Shown here: positions 40,498 through 64,000 of the stretch, piece after piece
How the letters are laid out: the number at the start of each line of letters is the position of its first letter
Position numbering within the stretch: position 1 is the first letter of the stretch
Assembly: GCF_010015445.1 (NCBI RefSeq)
Contig: NC_053121.1
Span: 28,124,934 to 28,188,933 of the forward strand
DNA: 64,000 nt
Origin: Perca fluviatilis
Lineage: Eukaryota; Chordata; Actinopteri; Perciformes; Percidae
Reading direction: 5' to 3'
Translations under genes and position numbers: made by a program
Notes under the pieces: model-generated
Database searches by the model: none
What the model was told of the DNA's origin: nothing
Seen by the model: the letters and a program-made list of their open reading frames with translations, nothing else

Positions 40498-40848
40498 GAT
40501 TCCCTGCTGAAAAAAGGCAGTAAAAATAAAAACATTTAGGGCAGTGGTGGTAGCTGGTGGCATGGCTCTATGAATGGCAATTGTCCAAACTGAAACCACA
40601 AAAAAAACACAACCACAAGATAAAAGCGCTGTGTGAATACTTACCCGCACTGTGATATTAAAGGCGGTGTATAAATAGATGAAAAGCTTCTAAAAGTAGA
40701 AACGTGATGCTGACTTCCTTTTTCTTATTATTAGTTCCTCTGCAAAAAAAACAAACATAAACATAGTATTTGTTATTTTGCCATTTACTGTTACGCAATA
40801 AAATTGTCTTACCCATAACACAGGTCATAAAAAGTGAAGTGTATTTAC

Positions 40849-40880
40849 CTGTATCACAGACACGGCTCAGTGGCAACGAA
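40849..40880 (-). other. Predicted non-coding first exon of RNase gene 2
   Basis: The donor AG/GTAAATAC ends it at 40849, matching the paralogue's donor. The 5' limit is estimated from the TATA box. Confidence 0.5.
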
Positions 40881-40905
40881 GTACTGTATCTGGAACCTGT
40901 TGAAT

Positions 40906-40913
40906 CTTTTATA
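40906..40913 (-). promoter_or_regulatory. TATA box of RNase gene 2
   Basis: TATAAAAG on the minus strand, a consensus TATA box about 57 bases before the exon 1 donor. Confidence 0.6.
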
Positions 40914-41929
40914 GAGTTTGGTTCTTTGGCGTGTGAATTCCCCTCCCTCACATTTTCTATGACCACAACCTATGTCGAACACTAGACTCATTCTGTCTGC
41001 ATACACTAATGCTGAGCACCCTTGCTGCTTCACCACTACCTGCTTTAATGAAATGTAATTCCCTCCACCTCCCCTGCTGCTTCATATTAGCATTTGAAAA
41101 ATAAGTCATTTTTGAATGTTTCTTTAAAAAAATTCTAATCAAATGTTAGGTTCTGCCAAAATTGAAAGTTTGATACAGACATTCACGGTGCCCAGACTTC
41201 AAAAGAAGTCAATCATTTATTTGCCTGTCTACGTAAAGTTTAAACACTACGTTTGTGCGCAACACAACATTTCAGCTGTTGTGCGACTGCGAACACAATT
41301 TTCTGTTCACATTAACGGTGCATGTTAAAATCTGATGCTAATATGGCACCGGTGTCCGGTATCTACCGCACAGAATAGAGGTCAGTATAAAATATTTAAA
41401 ATATTTTGTCACAAAAAGAAGCAATGTTAAAGTTCTTGGCATAGGCTATCTATTTATTTGTTAAGTTATTTTTAATACGTTGCAAAATAAAATTGTTTAC
41501 ATTCGGCAACTGCTTCATACATTCTGGTTCCTTAATACGTATATTGCATAATTTTGTGGGGCGAAGCAAACTCTAAAGTAATCAAATCTTGTTTGTATAT
41601 TCTATGTAGTAGTCCCCAAATGCTTACCTCTGCTGTGGTTGTTTTTGTCGTCGACAATTTAAAGAAGAGACTGCCTCGACCAATGAACGAGAACTCTCAT
41701 CTAAACTGAGTAGCCTAACTTTGAATTTCTGTCAACTCTCTCCTTAGCTTTAAGTAAAACCAGAAGGCACAAAAGTTCAAGGTCAGACCAGTCAGAGCCT
41801 GGCCTACTCCATTAATAGTCTAGCTAGGCAAAGGGCGTGTGAATACTCTCACCCCTAGATTTCACCAGGCGCGTCTGCGCTGCGTTCCATAAGAACATGT
41901 ACATCTCAGCAATCAGGCATGACTTGTCC

Positions 41930-42200
41930 TCCAGAGGACATCCACCAGACCACCCGCGCTCATTGGTTGTTGTCGGCCACGGGAGGCGAGGAAGGCGGGG
42001 AGGAAGCAGAGGCAAGGGTGCCGGATGGGCCTGCTAGCCCGGCTAAGGAAACTACCACACAGTTCGCCACTGCAAAGACTCCTACTCACCAACACCAGCT
42101 CCATGTCACACACAATAGATGAGCTACAAATACACACGGAACTGCTGCGTGATGATTACCACAGAAGCCTGGCTGAACCGGACTGAACACACTCCCGGAC
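41930..42200 (+). mobile_element. LINE endonuclease-region relic
   Basis: Conceptual pieces GLLARLRK, PLQRLLLTNTSSM, IDELQ and, after a frameshift, CCVMITTEAWLN resemble the N-terminal endonuclease of fish CR1/Rex/L2-type LINEs (pattern ...LANVxSLxNKxDEL...CCVxCFTETWL). It is broken by frameshifts and not functional. Confidence 0.55.
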
Positions 42201-42299
42201 AGAAGCTAGCAGCTAGCAGGGCAAGCTAACGGCAGGATGTCTGAGTTGAATACACATCTTGTTGTCAGGTAAGATCCCTGTTCATGTTGCACAGACATT

Positions 42300-43164
42300 T
42301 TAATTGCATTTTATGTCTGTTAAGAGGCACAAAGGCACTATTTATCTTATGCCCCCATAATTGCCGTTTTAGCAAAGTGAGCTCTGGGCATTAGCTGCAG
42401 CAGCTCCGTATTGCTAGCACCGATTCGGCTCGTTTTTTTTTTGGTATCGACAGTACTCACATACATATAGCGATCAAGATTAACGTAAAATTTGCCCGGA
42501 GTTCTCCTTTAAATATCCCTGTCTTATTGTTGTTTGTTGACGCAACTCCATCGCTGCTAGCCAGCTGATCTTACAAAAACATGGAACTGATATATTAGGC
42601 TTGTTCGAGATGAACTGCGCCTCGCCTGTAAAGTAGACGAGAGCAGGTGACAAAAATCTGCTCTCAAGTCGGACAGTTTTCCAGCTGATTCCAGCAGCCT
42701 TCAGGCTGAACAGGAAGTGACACAAACACTGTGGTCCGATTCCGATTTAATAAAATGTTATCAGACCCATATATCAGCTCCTACACAGTCTCCAGTTGAT
42801 TTTATTATGACAGAGTAGCTGTCAAAATTCTCTACCTGCAATCTGTTGCTGATTTTAATTAACAACACACTGTAGATAATCTGTAATCTGAACAGATTTA
42901 GTCTCTCTGACTTCTAAACATAACTATCAGCCACACAACATGTGTTCTGTACGGAATAAGCTTTTAAATCAGACAAATCACAGTTAAAATCCCTCTGATT
43001 CAAAATCAATAAAAAGTTTATATAAAACATCATCATGTTGAGTCGATTCTGAGCCAATCAGCTGTTCGATCAGCTGAGAGGCCGGCGTTTCCCAGCATGC
43101 ACTGGGTCCGCCTGCGTCCGCCTGGCTCTTGCAGTTGGTGGAAACAAAGCCTGTCTACAGAAAG
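42300..43164. other. Unassigned repeat-like intergenic DNA
   Basis: No gene. GAGTTCTCCTTT near 42500 and GCATTAGCTGCAGCAGCTCC near 42395 look like repeat fragments, but no boundaries could be set. Confidence 0.35.
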
Positions 43165-43971
43165 CCATTCCACTCCCTATCCAGCCCCATTGTACCGGAT
43201 TTTGGTTGCAGTTCCACCAGAGTTCCACTGGGGGTGATCGCGGTCCAGTGCAAAATGAATAGGACTCTATGGAGCTAGACGGCTAAATTTGTCTCTTTCG
43301 CCTGATTGTCGTTGAGAAACCTCCGATTTGATTGTAGTTTTTGCAAGTTCAACATGGGTTATAGGTCGAAAGTTGAATGAACGAGTACTTATGTCCTTTA
43401 GTTTTCTTACAGGGTGAGTCGTTGTAGCCCATAACACGCTAGCATTCTGCTAATGAATGCTGATTGGTCAGTGAAGGAGTGATTACGATCGGAGATCCCG
43501 CTTGACGGCATCCGAAGCAGAGCCTGAATATCAGAGTGAATATTTCGGTGTGGTCTTTAAAACATTAGCAAACCTCTTTCTAGCACATGTATTAACAGGG
43601 AGAGCCGAACCTGTTAGCTGTGTTGTCGATGCCTCGAGAGAACAAAGGAAGTGACTCAGAGCTTGCTGTAAAGCAGGATCTCTGGCCGTATATGTGTATG
43701 ACGTCATTGACATTTTAAAAGGCTTTTTAGAACAAAAAAGCGACTTTAAAAATATCTAACACACAGCAGTGTGTATTTTCTTAGCCTCCCCTTTCGAATG
43801 CAACATTCAAATTACTAGACAAAAAATTATATCCTGAGAAAAGTGGATTTTGAGGGGTATATCTCCATAGAGTCCCATTCATTCTGCACTGGCCTGTGAG
43901 CGCCCCCTATATGGAACTCTGGTGGAACTGCAACCAGTTCAGAAGCCGGAAGTAACGAGGGAGTGGAACTT
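43165..43971. mobile_element. Long inverted-repeat (foldback) MITE
   Basis: Arms of about 110 bases: the left arm (43165 to about 43280) has GTTGCAGTTCCACCAGAGTT and ATGAATAGGACTCTATGGAG; the right arm (about 43863-43971) has the reverse complements CTCCATAGAGTCCCATTCAT and AACTCTGGTGGAACTGCAAC. No coding sequence inside. Confidence 0.7.
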
Positions 43972-46900
43972 CTTCCTATATTAGAAGTTCTTTGGTTAAA
44001 AAGCAACTGCGCTGCCTGCGTCTCAGAACTGCGGCCGCCTTGGTCTCGTGAGATTACCGTTGCCCACGTGTGCATGACGTCAGAGCAAGTTGGGATCAAG
44101 TCGGACACAAATCTAACCGGCATGCATTGGGCGGGCGATCGGCCGGTGATCGATTCTGCGCAGATCTGGCTCATCTCAAACGAGCCTACTAGCAATGCGG
44201 GAAAACAAGCAGACTCTCCCGGCTGTTTCATTGTAAATAAGGTAAGTTAAACTTTCTTGTGTTTGCTGTGAGGTCAGAATATGACTGGCTTCACAATTCA
44301 CTTCAGAGTTTCTTTCCCAGAGACCTCAGATACATGTCCCACACACCGTTCCACAGTAGCCGTGGCCCGCACAACTGATTGACTTGATAGCCTACTCAGA
44401 TGTTTTAATCAACTTCACCTGTTGGCTTCCCTTCTGTTGGCTTCGGTTCGGTTGCAATATCATGTTTGACCACACGGACTGCCATTTACAGGCTGTTACA
44501 ACCCAGGGGGTGCTTTTTCACTCATTTGATGATACAAATATGGGGAAGACATGGCTGCAACAACAAAATATTATAAAATGACAGGTGATGGGAGTCCTGA
44601 CTTGGCTTGTGAATTCAGGCTTGTTGCCACCAGGGCACTAACAGTACAGCAGCGTTATTGAAAGTGTGTCAAGTGCCTTAAAAGTAGTTAAAGTGAATAT
44701 TTTTGGAAAAGCTTTGTATTTCAACCAAACTGTAAATTATAAGGGTCATAATCAAAATGTAGCTTTTGCAGAATGTTTTGATGGTACAAAATAACAATAC
44801 AACATATTGGGACATAGACGACACATAGGTGTGGTTTTGCAACCTGCTTTGACAAATAAATTATGAGACTTAAACACATTGGTCCTCGATTAGTCTCGCA
44901 TTGCCACACCTATCGCCACAGTCCTAGTCCTCAATCAATACTGCTGGGACAAATAATGTGGGAGTTCTTCTTTCACAAATTGAGATTTGCAGTTAAACAT
45001 TAATTTCAGACTCAGACAACAAAGACTTTCAATCGTAGTTTAATTTGAACATTCAACATAAGTATCAATTATCACTCACATATTCATGTTTCTTTTTTTT
45101 AAACTAAGACCTGGAAAATGGAAATTACTGACTTTACGGTTATTTTATTGTAAATAACTAATAACTAAGGTGTTTGATTCTGTTCACAATGAAGAACTAA
45201 ATCTTTAGGATCAGGTAAAGAAGGGATGAATAGAGCAAAGAGAAGGTGGCAAAAGATAAAAGCTCAAATAGTTGTGAAAACAGGAATGGAAGCAAAGAAT
45301 GAGAGAAAAGGAAGGGAAAGAGATGGTGAAAATGAATGGCTGAGGCAAATATAGGAGACATCTTGGACAGACACAAAGAAAAAGGCAGATAAAAGCAGGG
45401 AGGGAAAGGCATGGAGAATGTAGTGAGACAGAGGATCATATAGAAGGAACAGCAGGTTTAGAAAACTGTGACATTGACAGATAAGGATAATACTGATATG
45501 TCTCAAACCCAGAATAGTACAGCTGTGAATTAACTGTAAAAGTGTGACAATACTTTGCACCGGTTGTAAACAAAGCAACAATGTATAAAGTAAACAATAC
45601 AGTAGTAGTTACATTATAGTCTTTTGCTATACTTTTAATCATGTTAGTCACCTATAGGCGGTTAAAAGCCGTACTGAAGTTTTTCAGCTGTGTTGTGGTA
45701 CCTTAGTCCAAAACAGTGACAAAGTTACAGAAGCCACTTTGACTCAGTAGGCAACTGAGTTGTCATGTGGAGGTTTGCTGTGATCAGACTAGAGCACACT
45801 GTCTTTTGGTCAATGACTGCAAGCCACTTATTTAACCTCCACCCAACACTGTCACAGTGGAAATCAAAAACAACAACAAATTATCAAAAAGCTTCACCTT
45901 AAACTTAAAACTGAACTTTTCTGAAGTAAATGCTTCATGGAAATGTGTGTTTTTCTGTATGCACCTCAAATACATCAAACAATCAGACCTGCATTATCTA
46001 ATGTTATCATATAACACACTGAAATCATCACACATTAAACAAAGGGTTCTTAATGATGCTGCAATTTCACATGAAACGTGATGCTAATATAATCAAATAA
46101 TTCATACTAAAAGGACTGTGGCATGATTAAGGCTTTTCTTGTTTTTGACCCAATTAAATTGTTTTAACTGCTTTGCAATTTCATAGGGCCTGCACACACA
46201 ACCTGATTAGGAGAACTGGGTATTTATTTAATGTAAGCATCATTTACTTTGGGAACTAAGAAAGGCCACCATAGCAATTTGATTATGTTGTCACGGACAC
46301 GAGTCTGCATCAAACATCGAGTAGCAGCTGTTGACAATATTGCAGCAACATTTTTTTATTTCAAAATAAGTACACCAAGGCACTTGAGATTAACTCAACA
46401 ATTTCGGTTTCCTTTTTTACGTACTTATCTGTTAAGGCAAATACACTTGACTGTTGATTTGCATAATGGCTTTATGCAAAATGGCTTCCCTTGCCCAGTC
46501 AGAAAATCAACTCATGTTGAGCATCCATTTAGAGAGCAACTCAAACCAGCTGAAAATGTTGTTTCTGCTGTTTTTTACTCCAGTGGTTCAAAGTTACAAT
46601 CTCGAACTTCTCAGTTTTGTTGTCTTTGGCAGCACCTATGGATCTCACTTTCACTTGTTTTTGAAGTTTCATCGTCTGTAGTCATCACTCTTTTCTTTGT
46701 TTGTTCAGTCATAGTAACGTATTCACAACACTAGCCGAAACTGGAAAAAAAACAGTATGCCGTTTCACACACAAATGGGTTTAAGAGAGACCCCTCTTTG
46801 GCGGACCAACCACTTCTGGGTGATGAAAAAACACGCCACTAACTGTGCGCCGCTTGTGATCGCCACAGGCACTCAGTTCGTAGTACTGCAAATGCAAGGA

Positions 46901-48000
46901 CTTTCATCAGTGGACCATATAGGGTTATTCACCGTTGTGTTACCTGATTCGGTGATAGTGACTTAACAGACATGTATTTAAATCAAAATCTTCAAGATTA
47001 TTACTTTAACATCTACAGAAACCTTGCTGCAGCGATGTAGAAACGTACCCCAGGGTGTGTCAGCGCACCGCGACATCACTGTTGGGGATGGTTCCAGGTG
47101 CAACAAAGCACTCTTCTGATCACAACTGACTACACCCAGCAGTGATGCAAAACATTCAACCACAGGATGCAGTCAAACACTTTTTTTCAGCATGGAATTA
47201 AGTTACTCTTTAAAAAAAAAAAAAAGGATAGTTTGATTATAAATGGTTTTCAGGTTCTGAACCTGTGCTGGGAGCTTTCATCACTCGTCGGGGATTTCCT
47301 TGGTATCTGTTTTAAAACTCATTTTAAATCTCAGCAGCTAATAGGTGTATACTCAGCCTTACGCTGGATTTACAGTATGATTCCCCTATTGTTGATTTGA
47401 ATGGGAATTTCTCATTTATAATGTATAATTCTTAATAAATGAGCACATTACTTTCAGATTTTCATGTCAAACCTCATGTGGCTCCAAGTCTGGTGTGCAA
47501 CAGCAAACTAAAGAATAACGCAACATTAGAACAATGTGTTGAATCATCTCTGTGTAAAGAGTCTTTTATGGTTTCTCAAAGAACTCACATGTGAGGATGA
47601 TGTCCATTATATAGTGAAGCAGGTTAGCTAGGCACACACAGTTCCCTTTTCTCTCCAAGAGGGAGGGCTACCAAAGACTGCCAACGTTTCCTTGTTGTGG
47701 AATCTTCTCTCTCAGCCCTCCTCTCTCAGTGTCCAAAGCCTCCCAATAATCAGCACTCAGATTAACATCATGCAAATACACTTTGAAAATATAGAATTCA
47801 TTGGGTTAGGGTATATATTTATATAGATTTATACATACATATAAATTCATATACTTTTAAGGAATGTTAATCTATTTTGCTGTGTATTTCTTCTTCTTTC
47901 AAGGTACAAAATAACTTTCCATACTATGTAACACATTATATAATCAACATATTAAAAAACACAACTTATCAGTCCTTTTATCATCTTTTAGAAAAAAAAA
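43972..48000. other. Intergenic region upstream of the slit 3' end
   Basis: No convincing gene. Open frames up to 161 codons (46249-46734) have no recognised domain. 45200-45440 is purine-rich on the plus strand. AT-rich low-complexity sequence lies at 47800-48060 and may include the slit 3' UTR. Confidence 0.4.
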
Positions 48001-48280
48001 ATCCATAATAAAAATAAGTTCTATGTTTTTTCTCACTTATATCTTACAATATATTTTCTCTCTGTCAAAAAACACGCACACATGTCCCATTTTTGTTTTC
48101 GTTTGTGGTTTCTCTTGGCAGCAAATTGGCGGCAGTCAAACTGAATGTGTAAATAAAATCACATAATGATGGTGCTTTTCATCGTGGAAAAATCTCAGAG
48201 CGACATCCTTGTTGACGTGTAGAATTCACAAAATGGCAGCGGTGGGTGTTGCAAAACAAACGTAACAAACTGCGGTTCTG

Positions 48281-63007
<14,727 letters not shown>

Positions 63008-63814
63008 CTAGAGTGAGAGGGAAATATGAATGGGATTACTGTGTGTATGGGCAACAGGCATCATTACAGAGGATTTACTGTACAAAGAGGTGACATGTTC
63101 AGTTTCAGTTCTTATCTACAGCCAGTGCCAATCTGGAGCAGAACACCAAACTTTCAACTCACTGCTGAAAGTCTGACCAAGTTTCTTTTAGTAAATATAA
63201 AACAGCTTACTGTATTAGATATGAAGTTTCACATTTATAAAAACATTTTCTCTTTCTCTACAAGATGCTTTTTGTGTGGGCTGCTGTGCATGTATGCACA
63301 TACATAGATTGCTGTTAAAGTGTGGCCCAAGAAACATATTGATGTAACCCAAGTAAAATGTCTAAACTTTTCAAGAGTTCCATCTGTTTTTTAGTTTAAA
63401 AACACAATATAGTTTATTGCTATGGTTTATGATAAGCTATGTTAAGCTGAAAGGTTATATAATTTATCTATAGGTTAAAACACAAAAGTCTACAAAGTTT
63501 AAGGTACATAGATTTTACATGGCAACAGAAAATTAAGTAGTAAGGGCAAAACTAATGGCAAGAGAATAGTGAAATGTTGACAAAAAGTACACAAAGTTCA
63601 GCCAGTATTAGAGGAGAAGATGATAACATCAGCCCAGGGATTGCATGTGTTTGTGTAAGAGTGTTTTCCAAGTTTCCATGTGTTTTTGTGTGTGTGTCTG
63701 CCTGGTTGTGTATTTGTCTAATAAAGAGCTCAAGTCTCTGGGCAGCGATGACCGTTCAGATTCTCTTTGTTTCACCAAAAAAGTCAGCTTTTAACAAAAA
63801 ATTTTAAAGATTCT
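63008..63814. other. Slit intron without further exon
   Basis: No EGF or leucine-rich repeat exon is seen here; the next upstream slit exon must lie beyond the window. Confidence 0.5.
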
Positions 63815-63931
63815 TTTTTTGGCCATTTTAGGCCTTTATTTTGACAGGACAGATGAAGACATGAAAGAGGAGAGAGAGGGGGAATGACATGCAGCAAAGG
63901 GCCACAGGCCGGAGTCGAACCTGGGCCTCAA
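63815..63931 (-). mobile_element. tRNA-derived SINE, 5'-truncated
   Basis: The minus strand reads CCCAGGTTCGACTCCGGCCT (B box) and continues GTGGCCCTTTGCTGCATGTC to a GACAAAATAAAGGCC-like tail. Same family as 39741-39918, but the A-box part is missing, cut where the MITE relic begins. Confidence 0.65.
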
Positions 63932-64000
63932 TGCATAATCAGCAAAAGTATTTTTTCAAATATACACTTTCGCCACATAAATTGCCAATTTCCACGCAAA
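63932..64000 (+). mobile_element. Decayed copy of the 28207-29065 MITE (truncated by window)
   Basis: AATGCATAATCAGCAAAAGT, TTTTTTCAAATATACACTTT and CGCCACATAAATTGCC align with the left part of the 28 kb element, with CpG sites changed to TpG or CpA. Confidence 0.6.

Noticed and set aside
40498..40650. Upstream in-frame ATG extending RNase 2 to 196 aa
   Set aside because: A splice acceptor and the aligned signal peptide of the paralogue place the start at 40497; the extension is intron sequence.
46249..46734. 161-codon open frame
   Set aside because: No domain, no paralogue, overlapping open frame in another phase, and no splice or promoter support.

Overview
The window looks like nuclear DNA of a spiny-rayed (percomorph) teleost fish. 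It has intron-containing vertebrate genes with GT-AG splice sites, fish-specific novel immune-type receptor (NITR) genes, fish RNase A-family genes, the end of a slit gene, long (GT)n/(CA)n microsatellites and many fish transposon relics. I infer the organism class from gene families only and cannot name a species.

Region 1 (1-33.6 kb) is a NITR gene cluster. Six loci share one plan: leader exon, V-domain exon, second V-like (V/C2) exon with an FGxGTKL J-like motif, transmembrane exon, then cytoplasmic exons with tyrosine motifs. Splicing the exons by hand gives three open, in-frame genes: 17477-20841 (+, 351 aa), 23626-25764 (-, 352 aa) and 31806-33564 (-, 349 aa). A fourth, 9261-12800 (+, 271 aa), is open but stops just after the membrane segment, so it has no signalling tail. 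Two are broken: 193-1974 (-) has a one-base deletion in the V exon and a lost leader donor, and 7392-8226 (+) has internal deletions, an in-frame stop and a LINE tail inserted in its V exon. The 9.3 kb and 17.5 kb genes sit on a recent tandem segmental duplication.

Region 2 (35.8-41 kb) holds two secreted RNase A-family (fish angiogenin-like) genes in tandem on the minus strand. Each has a coding region in a single exon, a predicted non-coding first exon, a TATA box and the His-Lys-His catalytic set.

Region 3 (41-48 kb) is intergenic and holds repeats, including a LINE endonuclease relic and a long inverted-repeat element.

Region 4 (48.3-63.0 kb, -) is the 3' part of a slit gene, closest from memory to SLIT1. 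Eight exons encode EGF repeats, the laminin G domain, three more EGF repeats and the C-terminal cystine knot; the N-terminal leucine-rich repeats lie beyond the window. Its introns are rich in microsatellites and polypyrimidine tracts.

Mobile DNA is heavy throughout: piggyBac-like TTAA elements, hAT-like and other MITEs, LINE 3' ends, tRNA-derived SINEs, and a roughly 190-370 bp repeat seen four times around the immune genes. The gene models are hand-spliced from raw sequence. NITR ligands and whether the family copies are expressed cannot be read from DNA.
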